NCBI RefSeq assembly: GCF_000787575.1
Contig: NW_012236527.1
Coordinates: 1,193,195-1,257,194 of the forward strand
Direction of reading: 5' to 3'
Length of the DNA: 64,000 nt
From: Acytostelium subglobosum LB1
Taxonomy: Eukaryota; Evosea; Eumycetozoa; Acytosteliales; Acytosteliaceae
Shown here piece after piece: positions 23,219 to 34,368 of the stretch. The notes below the pieces were generated by a model. That model had not been told where the DNA came from. It did no database searches and saw nothing but the letters and a program-made list of their open reading frames with translations. Position 1 is the stretch's first letter; each line of letters starts with the position of its first letter. The position numbers were made by a program, and so were the translations under genes.

Positions 23219-24943
23219 GGAAGAATGAGTGAAAGAGAGAGACACGGATGAGTATGGAAATGAGATTGGATCCCGGTGGTTCAATGAACAGTGTCATTTA
23301 AATCGCAGGTCATATGCAACTACACAAACAACACATACATACATGATGTTGACCAATATTGAATTATTGAATTGAATTGAATTGAATTGAATAGATTGAT
23401 TATTCAATTGGGATGGATTGTGTTGACCATGAATGGGAAGGGTAAGGGGAAGGGAAGGGATCAATATGGATTGATGGGGATGAACAGTAGTTGCAAACCC
23501 AGACAGTGGGTCAATCTAGGTTAACTAAAAAGCAGCGAACAGTCGGCATGTCACTGCCAAGTCCACATCCCCATCCACATCCACACATGTCCACATCATA
23601 TCATATCATATTCCAAATTCAATCACTCACTCACCACAACCAACCACGACGAATCTGATTGCATTGTGTTATGTGGTTGCGAAATTGATCACCTAGTATC
23701 CGTCTTTGGGGGACGAATTATACTATGGATGACACATGAGTTCTGACGCGTGTTGTTGACAATGACATTGCGCCATTCATCCACTACTCTCTGCTTGTGT
23801 CTTTAAATCATGTACTTTGTGTGTATGATGAGAATGAATGAATGATAGAATGAAGATAGAAATGGAGATATGGGATGATACTGATGTTGATCGGCTTACA
23901 CTTTGTGTGTATAGTGGTGGGTGAAGGTGTGGTAATGTCTACATCTGGAATTGATTGATTGATATGATGTGATGATGTGATGTGATGATATGTATGACTT
24001 ATCTATTATATCTATATATTTGTGTGTTCAGTATAAAAGTGATCACTGACGATTGTCAGTCAGCCAGTGTCAGTTCTGATCGCTGATCATGAAAAGTAAT
24101 TGATTAGATTCAATAAGTGAGTGGATCGGTGTGTGTGTATGTGTATGAATGTGTGATAACAACACTGTTTATTTCAATGTCATTGGTGTTGATCACGTGA
24201 GTAAGTAAGTGTATGTTTGATTGACTGATCGATTGTTGTAGAAAATTCCAATTCACACTCATTAATTCTTGATCAAATCTTTCATTCATTCAATTTGAAT
24301 GATTATCAAGATTGATTTATCCGTCATTATCTTGTCCGTCTCTTCTTTTTCAATCTTTGTTGTTATAATTGATTTCATGATTTCTGTTGGTCAATTTATT
24401 TCAAAGACCTGGATGTCCAATAAAAGTAGTGGACCATTGAGGAGTAGCTTCCAAAAAAGGTTATGATTTTGTTCATTCACACCTTATTTAATTAAAAAAA
24501 AATATCAAAGGGGGTGCATTGCTACCAATGGACACCTTGAAGTTTAAAGTTAGGTGTGGTGGTCACTTTCAAGGGTTGGCAACCCTACTCCTATCCCCCA
24601 CTTTATCTCTATCTTCTGCCTCCCTCTCTCTTTCTATCTATCTCTCACTGCAGTGCTCATTCTCACCCCCTACAAACACTATCAGCAGGGTCACATCCAT
24701 ACCCCAACAATTGGACTTCTTGAAACAAACAACCAACCAGATGGATGGCCCTAACTTAACCCAACCTTGGTACTAGTACCAACCAACCAACAACAACAAC
24801 AGCAATAACAAAACAAACAATACAACAAAGACAGAAGTTAGTGTAATTATTTGTTTGTTACTCACCATCTTATCTTACTTACACTTTACTATCTTATAAC
24901 AACATTACTTTCTATAACTATTATTTATTCATACATATAAGAA
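23219..24943. other. long intergenic region between GATA and stress-protein genes
   Basis: Divergent promoter region with no protein-like frame. A TATAAAA box at 24032-24038 (+) is followed 7 bases later by a perfect 6-bp hairpin (ACTGAC-GATT-GTCAGT, 24045-24060) and CAGTCAGCCAGTGTCAG direct repeats, with no coding region downstream. The section 24590-24660 is a pyrimidine-rich tract. Confidence 0.45.
24032..24090 (+). other. TATA box plus hairpin: possible small-RNA start
   Basis: TATAAAA is immediately followed by a 6-bp perfect stem with a GATT loop, then repeated CAGT units and TGATCGCTGATCA. No open frame follows within 800 bp. The arrangement could mark a non-coding RNA transcription start, but it matches no RNA family known to me. 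Confidence 0.2.
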
Positions 24944-25506
24944 ATGAAGTATTTATTATGTATAGATGGATCACCTTCAGGAAGGAAGGCAGCTGATAAG
25001 GCTCTGTCAATGGTTACCCCTGATGACTCTTTGATATTCCTATCTGTATGTATTCAATCAATCAATGAAATGAATGAATGAATGAATAAATGAATGTTAA
25101 CAAAATCTTCAACTAGGTATACCCTCCAACACCTTTAAATTCCGTTGAACCAAGTTCGACAACATTGTCTAGGATGATGTTGGAGATGTTCTCTGGTGTA
25201 CCAGACCTGGTCGATGCCAAAGAGGATCAGATCAAACAGATAAAGAGAGCAAACAAGAGGAAGTCAATAGCAGTTCAGGAGTTACAGCATTACAAGCAAA
25301 CACATGTCAAATGTCAGGATATCAAGTACCTGCTAGTGGCATCCAATGAGATCTCTGATGCAATCACAAATGTTGCCGAGAAATATGGTGCTGACACTGT
25401 TGTCCTGGGCTCACGTGGATTGGGATCGATCAAACGCATGCTGTTAGGATCAGTTAGCTCACAGGTGTTGCAAATGTCACACTGCTCCGTACTCATTGTC
25501 CGATGA
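24944..25506 (+). CDS. universal stress protein (UspA) family protein
   Basis: A small cytosolic nucleotide-binding protein of the UspA fold. Exons 24944-25045 and 25117-25506 give 163 residues, normal for the family. The first strand and loop are MKYLLCIDGSPSGRKAADKAL, with the Asp that contacts adenine. The middle holds the VYPPTP segment after strand 2. The C-terminal half has VVLGSRGLGSIKRMLLGSVS, the Gly-x2-Gly-x9-Gly-Ser ATP-binding motif, and ends on strand 5 (CSVLIVR). The motif is intact, so ATP binding is expected. The single intron carries an AATGAATG run. It is convergent with the tiny gene at 25807. Confidence 0.93.
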
Positions 25507-25806
25507 GCAGAGGATGGATCATTATAACACCATGTACATACATAGATATAGCATTAGTTACATTGGGGATTGATACCCAGTCGTACTAGTGCTATCCTTA
25601 ACCTACCGTCCACTACCATTTCCTCTCCAACACTGTACATATATTAAGCATACTCAGTCACAAACCCAACAAACAAGGAGGAGCAGGTAGCATTCCCCCT
25701 TTACATTTCCTTCGTGTCCAGTTCCAACTCGAGTCCGGACGATCAGTTACTCAATCACCTGATTATTATTTCCATAAAGATATAATAAATTAAATAATTA
25801 ATAATA
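25507..25806. other. convergent 3' spacer
   Basis: The 3' flanks of the stress-protein gene (+) and the tiny gene (-) meet here. An AATAAA-like ATAATAAATTAAAT stretch lies at about 25784-25797. No gene seen. Confidence 0.5.
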
Positions 25807-26073
25807 TTAATACAAGCGAGCACTGGATGGACCCAGGAAGAATGGTTTGGTTCTCTGCAAGTCCAAAGATGCTACATTATTTGTTGATGAAGTCCAACTT
25901 GATCTGGATACTCCACATATTTGATTATTACTTGATACAATTGAGCTGCTAGAGTTCAGACTGTTGGAAGTAGCTTGGAGATTTGATAGTATCCCTAATA
26001 ATGGAGTTGAAAGTACATGTTAGTGTCTATCCAATATTCATTATATTGTATTGATATACTTACTAATAAGCAT
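25807..26073 (-). CDS. 65-residue Ser/Asn-rich protein with a 10-nt first exon
   Basis: Exon 1 (26073-26064) encodes only MLI plus one base. A 69-bp intron (GTAAGT...TTATTAG) follows, and exon 2 (25994-25807) gives the rest. The protein starts MLIRILSNLQATSNSLNSSS, continues SSNNQICGVSRSSW, and ends with the basic LQRTKPFFLGPSSARLY. A TATA-like stretch (TATATTATATATTAA) lies upstream on the minus strand. The gene plan, a minute first exon and a Ser/Asn-rich product, recalls the small hssA/sigN-type genes of Dictyostelium. The Gly-rich segment of that family is missing, so the relation is only architectural. It is too short and split to stand out as an open frame, so support is moderate. Confidence 0.45.
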
Positions 26074-27018
26074 TGTTGTATATTATATATTAATTGTTAA
26101 TATCTGAACAGATGTAGAAGTGTAGACACCAGTCTGTGTCTGATTGTCCTTTTATATTGATTGATGAGAGAGAAAGGAGGTCATGATGGAATGTAAGCTT
26201 GGTCGATTAATAATTTAAAGGAATCATGGTATGTTAATATAGATCCACGTGGGACATTGCGGATATCTATTAGTCTGATACGTCCAACTGTCCAAAGTGT
26301 AGTCGACAACTCAAGTCAACGGCAGACCAGTTTGAATTGACTCATATATCCCAATCTACCTTTATCCTATTAATTGATCGGTTTCACAGTATATATTATT
26401 TTTATTATTATTATTAGATACATGCTCTCCTTCATCTAGCCATTACTCAATCATTTATACATTCACACAATCAATCATCCATTCACACAGCTTATCTATT
26501 CTTATCGACCAGTCATTCTTCGGCACATGCATCTCACATGTTGACATGCGGATCAATGTGATCAAAAGAGGCAGTTGATGGTAACAATAAATACGAATAG
26601 TTCCACATATGTACATTCCATCAATCATTCTACCAATCAATCAATTGAGTGAGTGTTAGGGAGTGGATGATTGTGTGAGATGGGTGATCATGTGATCGAG
26701 TGAGTGCGATCCGGTGAGGGGTGATGAAGAGTGTGAAAGTGCGTGGTTCTGATCTTGATCACTTCCAGGACAATATAAATTTAATGATATGTAACAAACG
26801 AATCCGAATCCAGCATGTCTGGAATTGTTGTTTGTGTGTGGACTATGGGAATAAATAACACGACGAATCAATCGTGATGGTTTATTGGTGGCCTTAGTAT
26901 TACAATAGAGGTTGGTTGGTTGGTTGGTTGGTTTGATTGATTGGTTGGTTTGGTTGGCTGGTAGGTTGATTGATTTGAAAAAAGTTTGGCGTGATTATGG
27001 ACAATATACAACTAACTA
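26074..27018. other. intergenic, no supported gene
   Basis: Spacer with GGTTGGTTGGTT and CATTCAATCA repeats (26920-26970) and AT-rich blocks. The minus-strand frames here do not look like protein and lack good starts. It includes the promoter of the tiny gene (-) and the 3' flank of the RhoGEF (-). Confidence 0.45.
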
Positions 27019-30000
27019 CTACTGCTCAGCATCATGATTGGATGATCCGAAAGCCTCGAGAATAGACGCCGTCGTTGGCTTCTTCTTCTTCATACGCAAG
27101 CTGGAGAACCATGATGACATCGTACCCTTCTTGTTGTTGTTGTCTAAATCGGCTAGTGCTGAGTCCATCGAAGTTGTCGACGTCATCAAATCCTCTTTGC
27201 TGTTCTTTGGCGTCACATTGGACACTGGTGCAATGACTGGTGAGGATGTGGTTGATGATGAGCCAGCGCCACCAGCACTGCCACTGTTGTTGTCGGTAGT
27301 TTGTTGTTCTTGTCCTGTTGTTATCTTTGTTGTTTGTTGTGAGCGTCTTGACATTGTCTGTCTCCTCAGTATCTGGAAGTCGCGCTCTGCCGCTGGACTG
27401 GCGAATCCCAATGGTAGTCCTGACGTCTGTTGTTGTGTCTGTGTCGTTTGTTGTTGTTTGTTTCGCTTTCCTCACCCTCAAGCTTCATGTCTGAGAGGGC
27501 AAAGTGGCGACCCACGGACTCTCAGTGTGGCGTACTGTTGGCTGAGGGCTGCCTTGGCCAGACCAGCCTTCTCCTGTGACCTCTTCATTGCCTCGTCATT
27601 GACGATCTTCCTCGTGTCCAAGTCGTCCATGACCTTCTTGAACTCTGTCAGCCAAGCTTGCTTCTCCTTCATGTTGGGACACAGCAGCTTGAGGATGCAT
27701 GTGCCAAACGAGTCGACCAGCTCAATCATCAGGTCTGGGGACTTGGGAGGCTCTTGCACGACTGGTGGCAGCACCAGAGGTTGGGCGTTGGGTGGGAGCG
27801 AGACGCCTCCAGGTGTGGACTGTGGTCCGATCGATGGTGAAAGTGGCTTGCCAAGTGATGAAGGGTTCAGTGGTGGCTTGGACGATGTGAGGGTGGGCGA
27901 TGACTTGGAGGCTGAGTTGGAAATGGTCATGTGTCTCTCCTTCCCCAATGTGAGTGGAGGGGAGCTTGTAGTGGTAGTTGATGTTCTGGTTCTTGTGTTG
28001 TTGGTAGGTGGTGTAGTTGTTGTCGTTGTTGAGGAGGAAAGGGGTGGTCGTGTCGAGGTGGTCGGGGCTGGTTGTCTTAAAAATGGTTGTGTAGTTGGTT
28101 GTTGTTGTGATGGGTTTATGGCTGGCTTGAATGTTGTGGCGTTATCTGGGATCTTTGGAGGAGGCTTGTTTGGTGGCTTGCTGCTGGATGTGGAGGTGCT
28201 GCTGGAGCTTGAAAGCAATGGTGATTGATTGCTGCTGCTGCTGCCGCTGCCGAGGTTGCCGCTACTGTTGGTGGCGGTGAGCGATGGTGAATGAGTGGTT
28301 GCGGCGGATGTCGATGTGGACGTCGTTGGCTTCTCCTGTGAACTGACGAGACCATGTGGTTTCTCTTGTGAAGAACTGAGCTGTTGCTGAGTACCTGTTC
28401 GCGACGACGTCGAAAAAGCTGTGTCTTGTGCTGTTGGCGACCTAACGGTTACCAAACTCATCCTGATCGACTCCTTAACCTTGAATGCATCCTTCTTCTT
28501 GACCAATCCGCTAGTTGTTGGCTTGGCGCCAATCAACACATCATTGAACAAGTAAAGCATTCTCTGTGACACCTTTCCATTCTGATCGATTACATTCAGT
28601 GGTCCCTCGTGGACGAATCGTCTATGTGGCTCAGCCAGTTTCTAAAGTGTGACGCTGGAGTTAGTGCCTGGTCCATCCCAAGGGCTACATTATCAATCAA
28701 CAACATACCTCAAACTTGCCAACAAAGCCATTCTGTATCTCTGTCACTTTTTGGATGTTCTCTGCCTCACGCTTCTTCTCGTTGATGGAGGTGGCCACCT
28801 CTTGCATGCGCTTGAGTGACTCGGAGAGGTCTTGGTAGTCGATGTGGTCGGTCCACGTGTTCTTGACGAGATCGGCGAGGAGCAGTGTGTATCTTGGTAT
28901 CCTCTGCACTGGTGTGATCAAGTAATCATTCATCCTTCGCGCATCAGTCAACTCGCGCTCACTAACAAACGCATCAAACTTGGAGTTTGACTTCCTCATA
29001 TTATTGATTGCCTCGAATGACACTGTATACTCCTTAACATACTGAGTGTATACCTTGAGCATCAATATCTATTTGATTGATTGAGTGTTAGAGTGTGAGT
29101 GGAATGATTCCCTAGGGGATGGCCCCTCAATCATGACACTTACAAAGTTGAGGAAGATCTTGCCGATGGTCTTGGCGTGTGACCAGTCATTGATCACGGG
29201 ACGGAGGTCGTCCAGGAGTGATCGGTTGTAGTTGCGAATGACTTCGACGTTGGAGAACATCTTCTTGAGCTGCTCATCGATGGCTGACTTGATGCCCAGT
29301 TTGTTGGCATTCTCCTGTATCTGCTCAAAGTAGTACTTGGACAGATGATCCAAGTTCTTCACGTAGATCTCCTCCGTGGACAGCATCTCCTTTACAATGT
29401 TCTGGCGATAGGCTGCGAAACGAACGCGTCTATGATACTCCTTCCTGGCCAGATGGCCCCTGACCAATGCCTGTATCCTTATCCACTTCTTCTCATGTGC
29501 ATGTGTTCTACCCTTTTGCACTGTGTTCGGTTGATTGATGTTAGTAATTGATTGGTTGAATGATTGAATGGCGAGTGGAGACATACTGATCTGAGCAGGG
29601 GAGAGTGATAGCCTGGATCTTGGAGCTAGTGATGGCTTGGATGCTGTGGATGTGTTGGGCGCAGAGGACGCGACGATGGTGGATTGAGTGAGTGGCATGG
29701 TAGAAGAGACGGGTCGCTGCTTGGGCTCGTTGGCAAAGAGTGCCTTCTTGCATGGCTGTCGCTTGACCATGTTGATGTGCAGACGCTTGAGAAGTTGCTC
29801 CGTGTCGGCTATCTCCTTGTCGCTAAAGTGTATGTCGGCTGCTTGCTCGTCGGTCAGGGACTCGACTGCCTTCTCGGGCTCATTGACGAGCAGCTCGGTG
29901 GTGGCAATGTCGGCCAGCACCTCGAGCGACTCGAGTACCTTGAGGAAGTTCTTCTTCTCGGTGAGGTCGGGCACGGCAAAAAGGTAAAAGCGCGATACGC

Positions 30001-30847
30001 CAATCTCCTGTAGCGCGTGCAGGAAGAACAATACATTCTCGCGTATCTTGAAGTTGAGCGTGGAGCCCGTGTGTATCTTGGGGATCGAGTTGGCCTTGAC
30101 CGCCAGCATCAGCTTACACAGCATTACGCCGTCCTTCAGGCTGCCAAACAGGTCGTCGCCCAACGACTCGCCAATCAACATCTCGATCCATCGTTTGATC
30201 GTGTAGGTCCTGAGCAAGAATGCCATCGTGCTCTGCATCGAGCCTCCCGAAGACGCTCTATTCAGTAACATCGATGAGCCCTTCCTCAACAGACCTGTCA
30301 TCTGATTGACTGTTGCTGTTGCTGCTGCTGCTGTTGTCGCCGCTGCTGTTGTTGTTGTAGATGGTGTTGTAGTAGATGATTGATGTGATGGTACAGGTGA
30401 GGGTGGTGTAGATGAGGTAGGTGTAGCCGTTGGTGTGGCTGTTGTTGAAGCTGAGGGTGAGGGAGTGAGTGAGGGCGAGGGCGAGGGTTGTGTCTCCGCT
30501 GGGGCGGGAACAACATTGACTGATGTTGTTGGCTGTTGCTCTTGTGTTGTGATCGATATGATGACCTCGTCTATACTACTGCTGCTACATCTACTACTCC
30601 TATTGCTGTTGCCATTGCCATTACTACTGATACCACTACTGATACTACTCATACTACTAACACTGCTAACACTGCTACTACTGCTTACAGTTATATCTGG
30701 TGTAGTTGTAGTATTACTAACAACTGTTGTAGGTTGAGGTGATGGTTGTGATGGTGTCGAGGGCGAGGGTGAGGGCGAGGGTGAGGGCGAAGGTGGAGAT
30801 GGTGAGGTGATGGTTGGTTGTGATGGTTGTTCCATCTTATCATCCAT
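27019..30847 (-). CDS. CH-IQ-RhoGEF-PH domain protein (RacGEF; one frame break)
   Basis: Such proteins load Rho/Rac GTPases with GTP and link actin or calmodulin signals to the cytoskeleton. Exons: 30847-29587, 29520-29144, 29068-28709, 28641-27476 and 27419-27019. A Ser/Pro/Thr-rich N-terminus of about 200 residues precedes one CH domain (FLLRTYTIKRWIEMLIGE to LEVLADI, about 30220-29900). An IQ motif follows (IRIQALVRGHLARKEY), then the DH domain (VKEMLSTEEIYVKNLDHL, NDYLITPVQRIPRYTLLLADL). The PH domain begins EGPLNVIDQNGK and resumes LVDSFGTCILKLLCPN after about 230 inserted Ser/Thr/Pro/Gln residues. A single extra G in the GGG (CCC on +) at 27511-27513 explains a frame break before GRHFALSDMKLEG. 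The 66-bp first intron is stop-free and contains TACTAAC. Confidence 0.82.
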
Positions 30848-31751
30848 GTCTCTATATTATATATATCTTATATGTATGTTTGGAATGAATGATAATAATA
30901 ATAATAATACAATGAGTATTTGAATGAATCCGTTAAGTTGACGATATACGACTCTTTGTGTTTGTGAGTGTTGTGTGTGTTTGATTGAGTGATTATGCAG
31001 AGTGTGATGCGAACGACTTGTTGGGCTTATTGCAAGGCAAATAGTGTTATCACCTTGAGCGCCATCATACACAACCCTAGAGTGAAAAAGGTTGACCCCT
31101 GCCTCCAAAAGTGAATAAAAAATATCGATCAGATTTTGTGTTTTGTGGGGGGCGATCAAAAAAAAAGTTAACCGACAAACCTTGAAGTCCAAATTTGGAC
31201 ACATTGTCAATTAATTCTTTTAAATATAAATATATATAATATGATCTATGAGGTCCACTTGATCGTCTTTGAAATTGTAGTCCTTCAATTTTTTATTAAT
31301 CGTTCAAACAAATTAGTGAAACCTTGTGATCACCCGATGTTTCAATGATACTTGATCAATGTCCTATTAGTCAACACACTCTTAATGATATTAGACCTAC
31401 TTGTCCATGCCTCTAAAGTTTTACCGCTTAAAACGGATATCTGATTCCTTTTGTTGTTAAATTAAGTGAATATCCATTTACCTTTTTTGGAATTCAATCA
31501 TTCTCTCCGGATTGATGTTCGTTCGTTCACACACCAATACATCAACCCCATGTCCTTCCTGACAACCTTACAATGAATAATACTGGATTGACACTTCTTC
31601 CACCCACTCACACACACTATCAATCAATCAATCAACATTCATTGTGTTGATTATTATTATTTTCCAACACATTAAATAATACTGCACTATACTATTTTGG
31701 AATACTATAATTACAATCAATCAATTATATTAAATTTCCAATATAAATAAG
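30848..31751. other. intergenic, divergent promoter region
   Basis: Lies between the RhoGEF (-) and a small secreted-protein gene (+). It holds AT-rich promoter-like DNA at both ends and poly-A/T runs near 31150. GCCTCTAAAGTTT at about 31410 resembles the repeated word seen at 18124. No frame is supported. Confidence 0.4.
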
Positions 31752-31949
31752 ATGACACTTTTTAAATATTATTTACCATTAATATTTGTATTTATATTAT
31801 TAATAGGATTTTCAGTTGGACAAGATATTTGCCAGGATTTCTGTATGAATGAATATCAAAAGTGTTTAAACGAAGGTACAGTACCCATTGAACAATGTAA
31901 ATTCCCTTTCTTCAACTGTGTCAAAGGATGTCCAATGAAGAAACAATAA
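31752..31949 (+). CDS. small secreted cysteine-rich protein
   Basis: A 65-residue protein from one exon, with a clear TATA-like AATATAAATAAG just before the ATG. Residues 1-23 (MTLFKYYLPLIFVFILLIGF) form a signal peptide, probably cleaved after SVG. The mature chain of about 42 residues has six cysteines (C-x3-C, C, C, C-x3-C pattern in DICQDFC, KCLNEG, EQCKF, NCVKGCP), consistent with three disulphides. It ends PMKKQ. The spacing resembles small helical hairpin peptides held by CxxxC pairs. Role unknown; secreted peptides of this size in amoebae include signals and antimicrobial factors, neither of which I can show here. Confidence 0.7.
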   Translation: MTLFKYYLPLIFVFILLIGFSVGQDICQDFCMNEYQKCLNEGTVPIEQCKFPFFNCVKGCPMKKQ

Positions 31950-31997
31950 ATATTTTAATTTGTTGGAATGACAATGGATGATCATTTAATATAATAA

Positions 31998-34220
31998 TTA
32001 ATTAATTAAACCAAGTACCTCAAGACATCTAAGTGTTATCATATCATTGTTTTCTTTCACTATATCCATGTTAATATTACAAGTCTTGATGAAGAGTTCA
32101 CGAGTCTCCTGATTTACCCGATTGAATAGCCATGTAATTGTCTCGTGATGTCCATTATTTGCAGATTCCTGGACCATTTGTTTGAGTTGATTTACATCGG
32201 ATATGGGATGATCTAAACTCCAGAGTAATTCCAACATCTCTATATTGCCACAAGTGACTGCATCCATGTATTGACTTCCATTCACCTTCAGTTTGTGTCC
32301 ATAGATATGTTTGACTAGTTTGACTTGATGTTTGGTGATGGCATGCTTCAGGATTGAACAAACAATGCTCTCACTGTTTTCGCTGGTTTCATGCTCGAGA
32401 ACACACTCAAACATCTCACAGTCGCCACGCTCTCCAATCTGTTGAGCCACCATCTTGGCATCGATCAATCTTTGTTGTGCCATCCACTTGACGACCTCCA
32501 GTGGGGCAATGGCCACAATGCTAGGGATCAATTCATTCTTGATCATATCGTTATTTGTTGGTGTGTTGATGACATTGGTGATGACTGATACCAGGTCCAT
32601 GCGTCCATATATTGAAGCAAGTTGTAACATTGGTACAACATCACTCACACTGATTCCATTGAATGAGTGAATGGACTTGACAAGTTGATCAATGTGATCA
32701 AGTCCAAGGATAAGGCTATCCATCACAACATGCTTTAGAAACATCTTGTTGTCATTCGATAAGAAGAAGTCCAACATCTGAGTGGTGCCGCGGAATACAT
32801 TGATTGTTTGATCGACATTATTACTAGTGGACACGATATTCCTGGAGTTGAAATACTTGATGATCTCGAAACTATGTGTCATGTCGTCAGCTTTGAGAAA
32901 GGGCATCCACAAGGGTACCATGAACCTGCTCCTGATCTGCCCCAAGGTCTGAACGACATTAGTTCGCTGGAGCGTGTCGAAGAAAGATGTGGCCATCATA
33001 GCTTGGGCCAAGTTTCCATGTTGGAGGATCATTGAATAGAGTCTTGAAACATCGACTTTGAAGTTTCTCAACGTATACCATGATGGGCCAGTGATAAAGT
33101 ATGGGATGAGCTTGCAGTCACCCGTCTTAATGTATTCGTACACCATGTAGTGAGTGAGCTCGATCGCATTGGGATCAGAAGCCCAATCAATTTCGAGTTC
33201 TCCAAGTTTGAGAAAGACCATCATCTGTTCTACATCAAAGTCGTCTTTGATATAGCGTGATGGGTCCATGTCTCGCTCCGTCATAAAGTCGTGAGTTGAA
33301 TCTGGGTATGCATATTTGGCCATCTTCTCCCGTGCGACCTCTTCAATCCATTCGTGGGGCGGGAGCATGCGTTTAAAGTGTGCCAGTTGCTCAGCAGGTG
33401 TGATACCAGGTATGATCATATATGTTGTGATCGGATCATCAAACAGCTTGACTGTTCCATCATCCTTGAACAACAGTTCATTGACCAACTGTAGATCACC
33501 TGTAGCCATAACCGACTTGACACAGCTAGTCGCATGTTTCTTGATCGCATCAACGAGTGGCTGAGGGAAGTTGTTGTGAGGGTCGAGTAGGAACCTGATG
33601 GATGACGATGATGTCTTGAACACCGAGTCCCAAGAATGATTGATGTTGTCCCATAGCTCGTTGTTGTTGAACAGGCCAGAGTCCAAGAGATACTTGAGCA
33701 CGGTGAAGTTTGGGGCCAAGGTTGCATTGCTGAGCACACCAAAGTCGCGATCGAATGCCACGGGTTCCCTCTGGTGCAACAGAGTCTTCACCACGACAAG
33801 GTTGTCATGTTTGATTGCTTCAATATAAGCTGCTCGCTGTGAGAAGTAAGATTGATACCGGTTATACACTGCAAGGAATGTGTCGTGATCAATGTCATTC
33901 GATCTACACAATTCCATCACAGCGTCGAATGAGAAGTTGATGTGAAGTCTACGTTTGATACGATCTCTCAACAGTCCATAATGTTTGTTATTGATTATAT
34001 GTTGAGCATCTACCCATTGATCATACTTGGTTGATAGGCCAACTATGACCTTGTTGTCTCTATTAAGTATGTGTGCGATGAACCTCCTGTATGTCTCTTT
34101 GGGCAATGTCACCTTGATGATTGTCCTGAACAACATTCGATTGGTGAGGACCTTCATGATTGGTCCATGATGATGATCATCTCTATTATGTATCTGTTGT
34201 TGTGCCATTCGCGTGTTCAT
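31998..34220 (-). CDS. ankyrin-like repeat family protein, paralogue 4
   Basis: A 740-residue single-exon member. I start at the ATG at 34220 (MNTRMAQQQIHNR); the frame extends upstream only to a TTG. It has the leader IMKVLTNRMLFRTIIKV, then TKYDQWVDAQHIINNKHYGL, LRDRIKRRLHINF, DIDHDTFLAVYNRYQSYF, LVVVKTLLHQREPVAF and FTVLKYLLDSGLFN. Later repeats include CGNIEMLELLWSLDHP. The protein stops at LRCLEVLGLIN, so the usual IQS-AQYK segment and basic tail are absent. Only about 150 bp separate it from paralogue 5 upstream, and both are read leftwards. No catalytic motif is visible. The role is unknown; ankyrin-type solenoids usually act as protein-binding scaffolds. Confidence 0.83.
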   Translation of the reverse strand: MNTRMAQQQIHNRDDHHHGPIMKVLTNRMLFRTIIKVTLPKETYRRFIAHILNRDNKVIVGLSTKYDQWVDAQHIINNKHYGLLRDRIKRRLHINFSFDAVMELCRSNDIDHDTFLAVYNRYQSYFSQRAAYIEAIKHDNLVVVKTLLHQREPVAFDRDFGVLSNATLAPNFTVLKYLLDSGLFNNNELWDNINHSWDSVFKTSSSSIRFLLDPHNNFPQPLVDAIKKHATSCVKSVMATGDLQLVNELLFKDDGTVKLFDDPITTYMIIPGITPAEQLAHFKRMLPPHEWIEEVAREKMAKYAYPDSTHDFMTERDMDPSRYIKDDFDVEQMMVFLKLGELEIDWASDPNAIELTHYMVYEYIKTGDCKLIPYFITGPSWYTLRNFKVDVSRLYSMILQHGNLAQAMMATSFFDTLQRTNVVQTLGQIRSRFMVPLWMPFLKADDMTHSFEIIKYFNSRNIVSTSNNVDQTINVFRGTTQMLDFFLSNDNKMFLKHVVMDSLILGLDHIDQLVKSIHSFNGISVSDVVPMLQLASIYGRMDLVSVITNVINTPTNNDMIKNELIPSIVAIAPLEVVKWMAQQRLIDAKMVAQQIGERGDCEMFECVLEHETSENSESIVCSILKHAITKHQVKLVKHIYGHKLKVNGSQYMDAVTCGNIEMLELLWSLDHPISDVNQLKQMVQESANNGHHETITWLFNRVNQETRELFIKTCNINMDIVKENNDMITLRCLEVLGLIN

Positions 34221-34368
34221 AAGATCAAATGACTGAATGCTGATCTTAAGATCGTTTTCAAATAGGCCCAAAGACTAGGTGTGGGTTGGGAATCATTCCT
34301 GAATGATTCCAGACCCTTACACAATCTAATTTATTCTAATTATTCTTATTCCTCTTGCAAATGTTGTT

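Noticed and set aside
27038-28228. 396-codon + strand open frame
   Set aside because: It is the antisense of the Ser/Thr/Pro-rich RhoGEF exon, where such codons rarely give antisense stops.
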